A stretch of 64,000 nucleotides of DNA from Natronococcus sp. A-GB7 (GCF_029688865.1 NZ_JARUKV010000001.1:248001-312000), one strand, 5' to 3'. Positions 1-9,323 are shown, numbered from the stretch's first letter. Notes: generated from the letters alone by a model not told the origin. Program-made: numbers and translations.

Positions 1-1
1 C

Positions 2-1492
2 TGTTTCAAGGTCGGTGCGATCGCGGTACCGATCTTCTCTGGTTTCGGCGTCGACGCGACCGCGACTCGGATCGCCGACTCGGAGTGTTCGGTGCTGTTT
101 ACCGGCGACGGCTTCTACCGGCGGGGGAGCCCCGTCCGTCTCAAGGGGTCGGCCGACGAGGCGATCGAGGAGGCCGGGTACGTCGAGGACGTGATCGTCT
201 TCGATCGACTCGGTACCAGCAGTGACACCAGTGAGAACGACGTTCCCTGGACAGACGACCGCGACGAGTGGTGGGCCGACGCCGTCGAGAGCCGGTCCGA
301 CGAGTACGAGACGAAGTCGCTGGCCTCCGACCAGGAGTCGATGCTGCTGTACTCGTCGGGAACGACCGGGAAACCGAAGGGGATCGTCCACACCCACGCG
401 GGTGTCCAGGTCCAGTGTCCGAAGGAGGTCCACTTCGGGATGGATCTCAAGCCCTCGGATCGGTTCTTCTGGGTCTCCGACATCGGCTGGATGATGGGCC
501 CCTGGACGCTGATCGGGACCCACACCTTCGGCGGCACCGTCTTCATGTACGAGGGCGCGCCCGACCACCCGCAGCCGGATCGGTTCTGGGAGATGATCGA
601 CCGCCACGAGCTGACCCAGTTCGGGATCTCCCCGACGGCGATCCGGGCGCTTCGGAAACACGGCGACGACTGGCTCTCCGGCCACGACCTCTCCTCGCTC
701 CGGTTGCTGGGGTCGACGGGCGAACCCTGGGACCCCGAATCCTGGCAGTGGTTCTACGAGAACGTCGGCGGTGGCGAGGCGCCGATCATCAACATCTCCG
801 GGGGTACCGAGATCTGTGGCTGCTTCCTGATGCCGATGCCGACCGAACCCCTCAAGCCCTGTACGCTGGGCGGCCCCGGCCTCGGCATGGACATCGACAT
901 CGTCGACGCCACCGGCGAGTCGATCAAGGACGACAACGAACGGGGCTACCTCGTCGCCCGGGACTCCTGTCCGTCGATGACCAAGTCGCTGTGGTCGGGC
1001 GACGAGCGCTACCTCGAGGAGTACTGGTCCCGGTTCGACGACATGTGGAACCACGGCGACTGGGCCCAGAAGGACGAGGACGGGTTCTGGTTCCTCCACG
1101 GGCGGGCCGACGACGCGCTCAACGTCGCGGGACGGAAGGTCGGCCCCGCGGAGGTCGAGGGCGCGCTGATCGACCACGAGGCGGTCAACCAGGCCGCGGC
1201 GATCGGCGCCCCCGACGACACCACGGGCACGGCGGTCGTCACCTACGTCATCCTCGAGGACGGCTACGAGGAGAGCGACGACCTCCGCGGCGAACTGCGC
1301 GCGCAGGTCGGCGAGGAACTGGGCAAACCGTTCCGTCCGCGAGAGGTGCTGTTCGTCGACGAGTTCCCCAAGACTCAGTCGGGCAAGATCATCCGTCGGG
1401 CGATCGAAGCGACCTACACCGGCGAGGATCTGGGCGATATGAGCAGTATCGAGAACCCAGAGGCGCTCGAAAAGCTGGAAGAGGCCCAGTAG
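2..1492 (+). CDS. AMP-dependent acyl/acetyl-CoA synthetase, 5'-truncated by the window edge
   Basis: ANL-superfamily enzyme that activates a carboxylate to acyl-AMP and then acyl-CoA. The frame is open to the first base, so the N-terminus lies outside the window; the GTG at 92 is internal because family-like sequence (KVGAIAVPIFSGFG) precedes it. Visible motifs are the phosphate loop YSSGTTGKPKG, the adenine-binding GGTEICGCF, the hinge region NVAGRKVGPAEVEGAL, and the C-terminal PKTQSGKIIRRA, whose lysine is the catalytic and often acetylated residue. Overall it resembles acetyl-CoA synthetases, but chain-length preference cannot be read from the sequence. It ends with TAG and is followed by a long non-coding stretch, so it is probably the last gene of its unit. 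Confidence 0.93.
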   Translation, partial: CFKVGAIAVPIFSGFGVDATATRIADSECSVLFTGDGFYRRGSPVRLKGSADEAIEEAGYVEDVIVFDRLGTSSDTSENDVPWTDDRDEWWADAVESRSDEYETKSLASDQESMLLYSSGTTGKPKGIVHTHAGVQVQCPKEVHFGMDLKPSDRFFWVSDIGWMMGPWTLIGTHTFGGTVFMYEGAPDHPQPDRFWEMIDRHELTQFGISPTAIRALRKHGDDWLSGHDLSSLRLLGSTGEPWDPESWQWFYENVGGGEAPIINISGGTEICGCFLMPMPTEPLKPCTLGGPGLGMDIDIVDATGESIKDDNERGYLVARDSCPSMTKSLWSGDERYLEEYWSRFDDMWNHGDWAQKDEDGFWFLHGRADDALNVAGRKVGPAEVEGALIDHEAVNQAAAIGAPDDTTGTAVVTYVILEDGYEESDDLRGELRAQVGEELGKPFRPREVLFVDEFPKTQSGKIIRRAIEATYTGEDLGDMSSIENPEALEKLEEAQ

Positions 1493-1829
1493 GGCGATCG
1501 TCGCGGACCGTTCCCGCGTTCCGGAACGGCTCGCCGGCGTCGATCTTTTCGACGAGACCGTCGGGGTCTTCGCTCCCGGCACCTTCGGCCTATCGTTCCG
1601 ACACTCGAGACACGCAGGAAACCGACCCGACTCGAATCGGCCGCTCGGCTATAGCGGTGTCGGTACACGGTCGAGTTCGGTGCCGAGTACGGTTGGGTTC
1701 CATCCTCCGTCGGTGGGAATTCGCACAAGGGTATTAATCGGGCCGCTGCTTACAGGCCACATATCCACCCAGGGTGTACCATGACATGACCGAGTCGGGG
1801 ACTGGATCGAGGGAGGGAAACTGACAGGA
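1493..1829. other. Non-coding stretch after the acyl-CoA synthetase
   Basis: No convincing gene. A perfect 7-bp inverted repeat (1508-1514 CCGTTCC, 1523-1529 GGAACGG) lies 15 bases after the stop codon and could form a hairpin at the end of the transcript, though no T-run follows. A TATA-like GTATTAAT occurs near 1731-1738, about 95 bases before the short ORF at 1830. Confidence 0.4.
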
Positions 1830-1919
1830 ATGGACGGGATCGTAGCCCTCTCCCTCGCCGCGTCCGTCGGCATCGTCACACTGCTTTTCACGCGCGTCCG
1901 CTTCCCGGAGGTGCTCTAA
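1830..1919 (+). CDS. Possible 29-residue membrane microprotein
   Basis: A short ORF starting ATG GAC GGG and ending TAA encodes 29 residues: a hydrophobic segment (IVALSLAASVGIVTLLF), then a basic/aromatic end TRVRFPEVL. This is the layout of a single-pass membrane peptide. A purine-rich GGGAGGG lies 12-18 bases upstream. It sits 62 bases before the flavin/Fe-S oxidoreductase on the same strand, so the two could be co-transcribed. I do not recognise a family. Coding is inferred only from the hydrophobic pattern and the position; chance is possible. Confidence 0.35.
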   Translation: MDGIVALSLAASVGIVTLLFTRVRFPEVL

Positions 1920-1981
1920 CGAGTCAGGAACCGAACTCGAGCGACGGTATCGACTGTAGACCACACGCGACCACGAATCCG

Positions 1982-4900
1982 ATGGCAACAGACCCAATCG
2001 ACTCACGCGACCGATCGACGACCCGACCGGACCCTGCGTTCGATCCGCAGGCGAACTACGACTATCAGAGCGAGGACGTCGAACGACCGACGCTCGTCGA
2101 CGTCCTCGACCGACGCATCGCCGGCGAGGTTCGCGCGGACTCGTACTCACGAGAGCTGTACGCGACCGACGCGAGTATCTACGAGCTGACGCCGATCGCC
2201 GTCGTCTTCCCGCGTTCGACCGAGGACGTCGCCGCGGTCGTCGACTACTGCGCCCAGCGGGAGATCCCGGTGCTTCCACGGGGTGGCGGGACGAGCCTCG
2301 CGGGGCAGACGGTCAACGAGGCCGTCGTGCTCGATTTCACGACGCACATGGACGGCGTCGTCGACGTCGACCCCGACGCCCGCCGGGCAACCGCCCAGTC
2401 GGGGATCTACCTCGGAAGCCTCAACGAGTCGCTCGCCCCCCACGGACTGAAGTTCGCGCCCGATCCGGCCTGGGGCGACAAGAGCGCCCTCGGCGGGGCG
2501 ATCGGGAACAACTCGACGGGCGCCCACTCGCTGCAGTACGGCAAGACCGATGCCTACGTCGAGTCCTGCGAGGTCGTCCTCGCGGACGGCACCCGCACGC
2601 GGTTCGGCGAGGTCGCCGTAGCGGAGCTGCCCGACCTCGCCGACGGCGACGACCTCGAGTCGGCGATCTACGCCGAGGTCGCCCGGATCCTCGAGGAACG
2701 GGGTGAACTGATCGCGGAAACGTACCCCGATCTCAAGCGCAACGTCTCCGGCTACAATCTGGACTGGTTGGTCGAAGACGCAATAGGCGGAGAGCGCGGC
2801 GTCGGCGAACCAGATTCCGAGGGCGGGACGGTCAACCTCGCGAAGCTGCTCTGCGGGAGCGAGGGAACCCTCGCGATCGTCACCGAGGCGACCGTCTCGC
2901 TCGAGCCGATCCCCGCCGAGAAGAGCATGACGTTGCTCGCCTACGACAGCGTCCTCGACGCGATGGCCGACGTCGAGCCGATCGTCGACCACGACCCCGC
3001 CGCGGTCGAGGTACTCGACGACGTAATGATCGACCTCGCCCGTAACACGCCCGAGTTCGCGCCCGTTACCGAGATGCTGCCCAAGGGGACGGCCGCGGTC
3101 CTCATCGTCGAATTCTACGCCGAGGACGTGACCGACGGCGAACGTCAGGTCGCGAACCTGCTCGCCGATCGCTGTCCGACGGTCGACCCCGCCGGCGACG
3201 CCGACCCCGCCGACGAGCGGGTCGTTGCCACCGAGGACGTCCGGGCCTTCGACGCGATCGAGGCCTACGATTCGGAGAGCCGGGCGAAGATCTGGAAGCT
3301 GCGCAAGTCCGGGCTCCCAATCTTGCTCTCGCGGACGACCGACGAGAAACACGTCGCGTTCATCGAGGACACCGGGATCCCGCCCGAGAACCTCCGGGCG
3401 TTCGTCGCGGACTTCCAGGACGTCCTCGAGGATCACGACACCTACGCCAGCTTCTACGCCCACGCGGGTCCCGGGGTCCTCCACATCCGTCCGCTGGTCA
3501 ACACGAAGACCGAGGCGGGGCTCGAGCGGATGGAGTCGATCGCCGACGACGTGACCGACCTCGTGGTGGAGTACGACGGCTCGATCTCGGGCGAACACGG
3601 CGACGGTCGCGCCCGCACCCAGTGGAACCGCAAGCTGTACGGCGAGGAGCTGTGGGAGACCTTCCAGGAGCTGAAGACGGCGTTCGACCCCGACTGGCTG
3701 CTGAATCCAGGGCAGGTTGTCTTCCGTGACGAGAACCCGACAGACATGACTGAGCACCACCGGTTCGGCCCCGACTACGAGTTCGACGCCGGATTCGAGC
3801 CGCAACTCGAGTGGGACAACGACAACGGGTTCCAGGGGATGACCGAGCTCTGTCACGGCTGTGGCGGCTGTCGGGGCGAACAGTCCACCACCGGGGGCGT
3901 GATGTGTCCGACGTTCCGGGCAAGCCACGAGGAGATCCTCTCGACCCGCGGCCGGGCGAACGCGCTCCGCCAGGCGATGAGCGGCGATCTCGACCCCGAC
4001 GAGGCGTTCTCCGAGGAGTTCGTCGAGGAGGCGATGGACCTCTGTATTGGCTGCAAGGGGTGTAAACACGACTGTCCGAGCGGCGTCGACATGGCGAAGC
4101 TCAAGGCCGAAGTAACCCACGAGTACCACCAGCGCAACGGGATCTCGATCCGCGATCGGCTCTTCGCGCACTTCGAGACGCTTGCGAAGGTGGGTAGCGC
4201 GACGGCACCGGTCTCGAACTGGCTGTCGACGCTCCCCGGGAGCGGCCTGCTGACCGAGAAGGCGCTCGGGATCGCTCGCGAGCGCGACCTCCCCTCGTTC
4301 GAGCGCCGAACCTTCGCCAAGCGGGTCGCCGACCACGAGCCCGCCGTCCCCGCAGCTGAAGCCTCTCGACGCGCGCTGTTGATTCCGGACGTCTACACGA
4401 ACCACGAGCATCCCGAGGCCGGTGAGGCGGCTCTCGCGGTGCTCGAGGCCGCCGGCGTTCACGTCGAGGTTACGACGCCGCGGGACGTCGGTCGACCGGC
4501 GTTCTCGAAGGGGATGCTCGATCTCGCCGCCGAGAAGGCCCAGGGAACCGTCGACGGGCTCGAGCCGTTCGTCGAGAACGGGTGGGACGTGATCCTGATC
4601 GAACCCTCCGACGCGGTGATGCTCCAGTCGGATTACCCCGATCTGCTTGGCGGGCCCGCCGTCGATCGGATCGCGTCGAACACCTACGGCGTCTGTGAGT
4701 ACCTCGATCGGTTCGACCTCGACGCCGCGATCGAGTTCGACGCGCCCGCCGACCACCTCGTCTACCACGGCCACTGCCACCAGAAGGCACACGCCAAGGA
4801 CCACCACGCCGTCGGGGTGTTGCGCCGGGCCGGCTACGCGGTCGACCCGCTCGACTCGACGTGCTGTGGGATGGCGGGGAGTTTCGGCTACGAGGCCGAA

Positions 4901-5074
4901 CACTACTCGATGAGCCAGGCGATCGGCGACGTGCTGTACGAGCAGGTCGCGGCCAGCCCGGGCGAGCGGGTCGTCGCTCCCGGTGCGTCCTGCCGGACCC
5001 AGCTCGGGGACAGGCCAGGTGCACCCGAAGAGCCGCCGACGCCGATCGAGGTCGTCGCCGACGCGCTCGAGTGA
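1982..5074 (+). CDS. FAD-linked oxidase fused to Fe-S (GlpC-like) domains, D-lactate dehydrogenase-like
   Basis: Large two-module oxidoreductase of 1030 residues. Residues ~70-600 form an FAD-binding type 4 (PCMH-like) plus FAD-oxidase C module, with LPRGGGTSLAGQ as the flavin pyrophosphate loop and SGEHGDGRART near its end. Residues ~620-1000 form a ferredoxin/CCG module: Cys624, 627, 630 and 642 (Cx2Cx2Cx11CP), Cys688, 691, 694 and 698 (Cx2Cx2Cx3CP), and CCG at 961-962. This architecture matches D-lactate or 2-hydroxyglutarate dehydrogenases of the GlcD/GlpC fusion type, which pass electrons from a 2-hydroxyacid to the quinone pool or another carrier. The exact hydroxyacid is not determinable. 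The ATG at 1982 is used; the gene appears monocistronic apart from the tiny ORF before it. Confidence 0.9.
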   Translation: MATDPIDSRDRSTTRPDPAFDPQANYDYQSEDVERPTLVDVLDRRIAGEVRADSYSRELYATDASIYELTPIAVVFPRSTEDVAAVVDYCAQREIPVLPRGGGTSLAGQTVNEAVVLDFTTHMDGVVDVDPDARRATAQSGIYLGSLNESLAPHGLKFAPDPAWGDKSALGGAIGNNSTGAHSLQYGKTDAYVESCEVVLADGTRTRFGEVAVAELPDLADGDDLESAIYAEVARILEERGELIAETYPDLKRNVSGYNLDWLVEDAIGGERGVGEPDSEGGTVNLAKLLCGSEGTLAIVTEATVSLEPIPAEKSMTLLAYDSVLDAMADVEPIVDHDPAAVEVLDDVMIDLARNTPEFAPVTEMLPKGTAAVLIVEFYAEDVTDGERQVANLLADRCPTVDPAGDADPADERVVATEDVRAFDAIEAYDSESRAKIWKLRKSGLPILLSRTTDEKHVAFIEDTGIPPENLRAFVADFQDVLEDHDTYASFYAHAGPGVLHIRPLVNTKTEAGLERMESIADDVTDLVVEYDGSISGEHGDGRARTQWNRKLYGEELWETFQELKTAFDPDWLLNPGQVVFRDENPTDMTEHHRFGPDYEFDAGFEPQLEWDNDNGFQGMTELCHGCGGCRGEQSTTGGVMCPTFRASHEEILSTRGRANALRQAMSGDLDPDEAFSEEFVEEAMDLCIGCKGCKHDCPSGVDMAKLKAEVTHEYHQRNGISIRDRLFAHFETLAKVGSATAPVSNWLSTLPGSGLLTEKALGIARERDLPSFERRTFAKRVADHEPAVPAAEASRRALLIPDVYTNHEHPEAGEAALAVLEAAGVHVEVTTPRDVGRPAFSKGMLDLAAEKAQGTVDGLEPFVENGWDVILIEPSDAVMLQSDYPDLLGGPAVDRIASNTYGVCEYLDRFDLDAAIEFDAPADHLVYHGHCHQKAHAKDHHAVGVLRRAGYAVDPLDSTCCGMAGSFGYEAEHYSMSQAIGDVLYEQVAASPGERVVAPGASCRTQLGDRPGAPEEPPTPIEVVADALE

Positions 5075-5332
5075 CGGGGTAGTGGCTACTCGTCGAGGTC
5101 CAGGCAGCTCCTCGCGGTGAGCGACCCCGATTCTGACGCTAGTTCCGTCGGCGGAGCGGCGGCGACCCCCGGCTCGGTCGGGCCAACTGGACCGCGTTGT
5201 CCGGTTCGAGGATCTCGAGGACGGGCGGTGGCTCCGGCCGAACGGATATCGGAAGCGAACCCGACCTGCTCGGTGTTCCAGATCAGTCGCTGATGCGATC
5301 GCCGTACGAAACGCCCGCGGTCGCCTCGTTGA
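5075..5332. other. Intergenic region before the PhnD-like gene
   Basis: No gene recognised. Short open stretches on both strands look protein-like in places, for example a minus-strand frame ending CLDLDE at about 5091, but they lack a start and change frame, so they are not called. Confidence 0.4.
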
Positions 5333-5340
5333 TTTTATGA
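5333..5340 (+). promoter_or_regulatory. Archaeal TATA box for the PhnD-like gene
   Basis: TTTTATGA centred about 26 bases before the ATG at 5363, the spacing expected for a TATA box driving a leaderless or nearly leaderless transcript. Called from sequence and spacing only. Confidence 0.5.
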
Positions 5341-5362
5341 TGGGTGACTCTGGGTACCAAAT

Positions 5363-6379
5363 ATGGCGAAGCTACCACACCGTGGTACCAACACTCGACG
5401 AACGTTTCTGACCGCGACCGGCGGAGCCGCGCTCGCGGGGCTGGCCGGCTGCCTCGGAGAGGGTGATGGCGGCGGCAGGGAGGACGACGATCCGGTTCGG
5501 TTCGTCCTCAACCCGGCGGAGGAACAGACCGACATCGTCGAGGAGTACACGCCGATGAAGGAGTACCTCGAGGCCGAAACCGGCGCGGAGGTCGAACTCA
5601 TCCGCGCCGGCAGCTACGTCGAGACCTTCGAGGCGCTCAACACCAACCAGGCGGAGATCGCGGACACGTCGCCGACGGGGCTCCCGGGAAGCCAGGAGTT
5701 CGCGGACGTCCTCGGCATGCGGACGGCCTTCGGCGGCCCGCTGTACTTCTCGACGATCATCACCACGCCGGACAGCGACATCGAAACCATCGACGACCTC
5801 GCAGGCGAGACGATGGCCACCGGCGCGCTGCTGTCGTTCAGCGGGACGCTCGCGCCGGCGATGATGCTGAGCGAGGCCGGACTGGACATCGGCGACTTCC
5901 CGCAGGGTGACGCGAACGATCTCGAGATCCAGACCGCGGACGACCACGACACGACCCGCGAACAGATGATCAACGACGACACCGTCGCGGCCGCCGCGAC
6001 GGGTGCGTTCGCCTCCGCACCGCAGATCCCCCAGGAGCAGTTCGACGAACACGAGGAGTTCGTCGAACACTCCGCGGAGTACGACGACGCGGGGTCGGCG
6101 CTCGAGGACGAGGCGGAGGAACTGCAGCTGGTCGCCGTCTCGGATCCACTCCCGCGGGCGCCGATCACGGCCCGGAGCGACTGGGACGAGCCAGTTCGCG
6201 ACGACGTCAGGGAGGCGCTGCTCGACGCCGAGGAGGAAGACCTCATCCCGGAGGACGTCGATGAAGACTACGAGCTCTGGTTTACCGGCATCGAGGAGGC
6301 CGACAGGGACGACTACGAGCTAGTCGTCGAGCTCTTCGACGAACTGGGACTCGAGTTCGAGGACTTCGAAGACGAGTAG
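5363..6379 (+). CDS. phnD: PhnD-like phosphate/phosphite/phosphonate substrate-binding lipoprotein
   Basis: Extracytoplasmic solute receptor of the PhnD family (338 residues). The N-terminus has a twin-arginine motif (NTRRTFLTA), a short hydrophobic stretch and a lipobox ending LAGC, as in haloarchaeal Tat lipoproteins. The mature part begins with RFVLNPAEEQTDIVEEYTPM, the typical PhnD opening in which the protein scores low-abundance anions. The C-terminus is strongly acidic. No PhnC ATPase or PhnE permease gene adjoins it: the next gene is a membrane protein and then amine-oxidase DNA. It is therefore an orphan receptor whose partners must lie elsewhere, if they exist. The ligand could be phosphonate, phosphite or another oxyanion. 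Confidence 0.85.
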   Translation: MAKLPHRGTNTRRTFLTATGGAALAGLAGCLGEGDGGGREDDDPVRFVLNPAEEQTDIVEEYTPMKEYLEAETGAEVELIRAGSYVETFEALNTNQAEIADTSPTGLPGSQEFADVLGMRTAFGGPLYFSTIITTPDSDIETIDDLAGETMATGALLSFSGTLAPAMMLSEAGLDIGDFPQGDANDLEIQTADDHDTTREQMINDDTVAAAATGAFASAPQIPQEQFDEHEEFVEHSAEYDDAGSALEDEAEELQLVAVSDPLPRAPITARSDWDEPVRDDVREALLDAEEEDLIPEDVDEDYELWFTGIEEADRDDYELVVELFDELGLEFEDFEDE

Positions 6380-6486
6380 TTCCGGGCGCTAGAGGGGGTC
6401 GCAACAGCCCCCTCGAGTGGTATCGTAGTCGAAATCGAGGGTCGGCGGTTCCGGTGGCGTCGGTCGACAGGACCGCGATCGAACGT

Positions 6487-6592
6487 TCACCCGTCGAGTT
6501 CCATCGATTCCTGACGGTCGGCCTTCCACTGTTCGATGTCTCGATCGCGTGCTCCGGCGGGACGTCGATCGTCGGATTCTCCTCGAACAAGT
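6487..6592 (-). pseudogene. Remnant of the 3' end of a copper amine oxidase
   Basis: About 105 bases on the minus strand match the last ~35 codons of the intact amine oxidase that ends at 7214. Read in two frames they give HLFEENPTIDVPPEHAI and then DIEQWKADRQESMELDG followed by TGA. The intact gene has HFFEENPAIDVPPEHAI and DVEKWKTERQESMDLDE followed by TAG. One missing base near 6540 breaks the frame. Homology stops at about 6592, where the sequence becomes AT-rich. No other part of the oxidase is present here, so this is the surviving tail of a second, deleted copy rather than a functional gene. Confidence 0.8.
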
Positions 6593-6645
6593 GTATAACA
6601 TACCGAATGTTTCTAAGGATGGGTGTCGAGTCAACGTGTAGAGCC

Positions 6646-7125
6646 ATGTCCGACGACGAGACCGCCGGGCCGGATTCGACTCCGGTCGACGACGCGAACG
6701 ACGGGATAGAGTTCACGACGCCTGCGGTCGACGACGCCAGCGGGTACGGCCTCTCGATGACCCTGCTCGGCGGGGTGTTGCTCGCGCTCGCGTACTACGG
6801 CTACCTCGCCGTGAGTACCGTCGGATTCGGTGCTGTACCCGAGCCGTTCTACGTGCTGGCGCTCGCGTTGCTGTTCGTGGTCGAACTCTTTCGAAGCCCG
6901 GGGTACGACGGGGAAGCGCTCGTCCGGGCGGTCGCGTTCACCGCGGTCTACGGCGGACTGGTCGTGTTCGCCATCGAGGGCGGCGCGTACCTCTTCGAGC
7001 GACCCGAGGCGGCACTCGAGGGATTCGTCGGCGTGACCGTCCTCGCCGTCTCGATCGTCGTCGCCGCGCTCGCGTACTTCCTCTTTCTCGCGGTCGTCAA
7101 GCCGTCACTGGCGGCGGAGAACTGA
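6646..7125 (+). CDS. Haloarchaeal four-helix membrane protein of unknown function
   Basis: A 159-residue protein with an acidic cytosolic N-terminus and about four hydrophobic segments (YGLSMTLLGGVLLALAYYGY, then FYVLALALLFVVELF, AVAFTAVYGGLVVFAI and VTVLAVSIVVAALAYFLFL). The open frame extends to 6454, but that part runs through the amine-oxidase remnant on the other strand. The ATG at 6646, which starts MSDDETAGPDST, is the sensible start. The family is not recognised. It sits between the remnant and the convergent amine oxidase. Confidence 0.75.
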   Translation: MSDDETAGPDSTPVDDANDGIEFTTPAVDDASGYGLSMTLLGGVLLALAYYGYLAVSTVGFGAVPEPFYVLALALLFVVELFRSPGYDGEALVRAVAFTAVYGGLVVFAIEGGAYLFERPEAALEGFVGVTVLAVSIVVAALAYFLFLAVVKPSLAAEN

Positions 7126-7213
7126 CGGCCGGCCGGTGACCGTTTTGGGACGCCGCTCTGTGGGGACGAGGGCGGGCCGAACGACGCCCGGCAGTCGCTC
7201 GAGACGGCGATCG

Positions 7214-9247
7214 CTACTCGTCGAGATCCATCGACTCCTGCCGTTCCGTCTTCCACTTCTCGACGTCCTTGATCGCGTGCTCCGGCGGGACGTCGATCGC
7301 CGGGTTCTCCTCGAAGAAGTGGGCGGGCTGGAGCTTGAACGAGACTATCTTCGCGGGCAGGATCGGCCAGTCCTCTGGCACCGAGACGTGGGTCTGACAG
7401 AGGTTGTACCAGACGACGAGGTCCTCGTCCGCGATCGATCGGTCCGCCTCGGTCCAGGCCGGCAGCCCCTCGCCACCAGGGTTCTGGTTTGGATACTCGC
7501 CCGCGGGGTAGCGCTCGTCGTCGTCGTACCGCGTGACCCAGAGGTGTTTCTTCGCGAAGCCGGCCCGTTTCACCACGCCGGAGCCGGCCTGCATCGGGAA
7601 CGCGGTGTTGGTCCCGTCGCCGCCCATCAGTCGATAGCCGACTGGCTCGCCCGTCGCGTCGTTTCGGACGTCCTCGTTGACGATCTCCCAGTAGCGACCC
7701 GCGTGGGTGTCCGTCAGACGTTTGGCCTCGGACTCCCGTTCGAACCGCGTGCGGTCGACGTAGGCGGCGTTCCCGTGCGGGTTCAGGTGTTTTCGGTCGG
7801 CGTCGGCGTGGGGCGTCGGATCGTACCCGTCGGGCCCGTAAGGCACCTCCCGGAGGTTCACCTCCTGGACGGTGTTTTTCGGACCGTCGACCTCGAAATC
7901 GAGCCGGCAGTTGAACACGTGCTGGTGGAGCATCGACTTGTGGCCAGGACCGATCGTCTCGGCGTACCCCGTCTCGCGGTCGTCGCCGAGCAGCCCCGTC
8001 GCGTTACAGCCCGTCAGTCGGACCTCGCCCTCGACGCTTCCGTCCTGGTAGAAGTACCAGTAGAACCCGAAGTCGTAGTTCCCGATCGTCGAAATGAACG
8101 AGATCACGAGCCGTCGGTTGCGCCGCACCTCGTGGTCGCCGACCCGCCAGTCGTAGTGCTTCCAGAGGAGGCCGTAGTCCTCCTCGTGGAGACAGATCGC
8201 GTTCGGGATCAGCTGCGCGTTGCCGTCGGCGTCGTTGAGCGCGGCGTCCCAGTAGTGCATGTATCCCAGACAGTCACAGCCCTCGCTCAGCGAGTTCGCC
8301 AGCCGACCCAGTCCGTACTCGCCGACGTCGAAGGGAGCCTTCCAGTCGTGGTCCGGGTCGGGGTCGTTGTACGCGGTGACGACCTCCGGCCACGAGGCCC
8401 GCCGGAGGATCGTCCGCTCGTCGCCGTCGTCGTCGTAGCTGACGTCGTGAAGCACCAGCCCCTCGCGGTGGTTGAACCCCACTCGAACGCGCCAGTTCTG
8501 CCACTCGACGGTGTGACCGTCGACCTCCCAGCTCGGCCCCTCCGGCTGGATCACGTTGTACGGCTCGAGGTCCTCGCGGAGGTCGCGTTTCTCCTCGCGG
8601 TAGTAGCTCGTCCGGAGGGTCCCGACGACGTCCTCGGTTTTGGGCCCCGTGTCGACGAGCTTCACTACCTCGCGGTCGTCGAGGTCGACCCACGCGTGGA
8701 TCCCCGACAGCGGTCGGTTGTACGCCTCCGCACCCTCGTCCTCGGCGTCGCCTTGCACCCAGGCGATGCCGTGTGCCAGCCGTCGCTCCCGATCGATATC
8801 CTCGGGGACGAAGTCGTACCCCGCCGACCAGGCGGTGACGATCGCCAGATCGGGATCGGCACCGCGTCGGCGCACCGCCTCGCGGAACTCCTCGTTTTCC
8901 GTCACCGTCTGCTCGACCTCGACGAACTCCTCGCCGATCATCCGCGGCTGGCCGCGCTCGATCTCGCTCCACTCGACGACCGCCTCGTCGTCAAGCGAAA
9001 CGATCCCCTCGTAGGACGCCCCCTCTGTCTTGTCGCGGGCGACGATCCGTACCCGTCGCTCCGGTTTCGGCCCGCCGTCCTCGAACGCCCGAAGCGCCGC
9101 CTTCGGTGGTTCGGCGAGCGTGATCTCGATCGCACGCGCGTCCTCGGAGAGCCCGCGCTCCTCGGTCGCGATCGACCAGCTCCGTTCGATCTCCGTCGGC
9201 GCTAGCGGCTCGAGTGGATGGTCGGAACCGTCATCTGTGTGAGACAT
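7214..9247 (-). CDS. Copper-containing primary-amine oxidase
   Basis: Quinoenzyme that oxidises primary amines to aldehydes, releasing ammonia and hydrogen peroxide. At 677 residues it has normal family length. The cofactor site STIGNYDFGF places the tyrosine that self-processes to topaquinone at Tyr391. FDVGEYGLG supplies the catalytic base Asp307. The copper ligands are HQH (His441 and His443) and His620 in QTHVSVPEDWP. No signal peptide is visible, so it is probably cytoplasmic. The substrate amine is unknown. The gene is convergent with the membrane protein at 6646, and a decayed tail of a second copy lies beyond that gene's start. Confidence 0.95.
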   Translation of the reverse strand: MSHTDDGSDHPLEPLAPTEIERSWSIATEERGLSEDARAIEITLAEPPKAALRAFEDGGPKPERRVRIVARDKTEGASYEGIVSLDDEAVVEWSEIERGQPRMIGEEFVEVEQTVTENEEFREAVRRRGADPDLAIVTAWSAGYDFVPEDIDRERRLAHGIAWVQGDAEDEGAEAYNRPLSGIHAWVDLDDREVVKLVDTGPKTEDVVGTLRTSYYREEKRDLREDLEPYNVIQPEGPSWEVDGHTVEWQNWRVRVGFNHREGLVLHDVSYDDDGDERTILRRASWPEVVTAYNDPDPDHDWKAPFDVGEYGLGRLANSLSEGCDCLGYMHYWDAALNDADGNAQLIPNAICLHEEDYGLLWKHYDWRVGDHEVRRNRRLVISFISTIGNYDFGFYWYFYQDGSVEGEVRLTGCNATGLLGDDRETGYAETIGPGHKSMLHQHVFNCRLDFEVDGPKNTVQEVNLREVPYGPDGYDPTPHADADRKHLNPHGNAAYVDRTRFERESEAKRLTDTHAGRYWEIVNEDVRNDATGEPVGYRLMGGDGTNTAFPMQAGSGVVKRAGFAKKHLWVTRYDDDERYPAGEYPNQNPGGEGLPAWTEADRSIADEDLVVWYNLCQTHVSVPEDWPILPAKIVSFKLQPAHFFEENPAIDVPPEHAIKDVEKWKTERQESMDLDE

Positions 9248-9323
9248 TGCCAGCCAGATACGATCGCCTTCGATTTATAGCTATCCGGCGCCGCTACGGT
9301 CGGTTCTCGAGTTCGCCGGTCGG

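Noticed and set aside
2147-4903. Long minus-strand ORF (918 residues) opposite the flavin/Fe-S gene
   Set aside because: Shadow of the real gene in GC-rich DNA; no motifs or family features, and the plus-strand gene has complete catalytic motifs.
5075-5332. Protein-like minus-strand stretch ending CLDLDE
   Set aside because: No start codon, frame changes within it, and no recognisable family.
7136-9205. Long plus-strand ORF (689 residues) opposite the amine oxidase
   Set aside because: Arg/Val-rich shadow of the copper amine oxidase, whose active-site motifs prove the minus strand.
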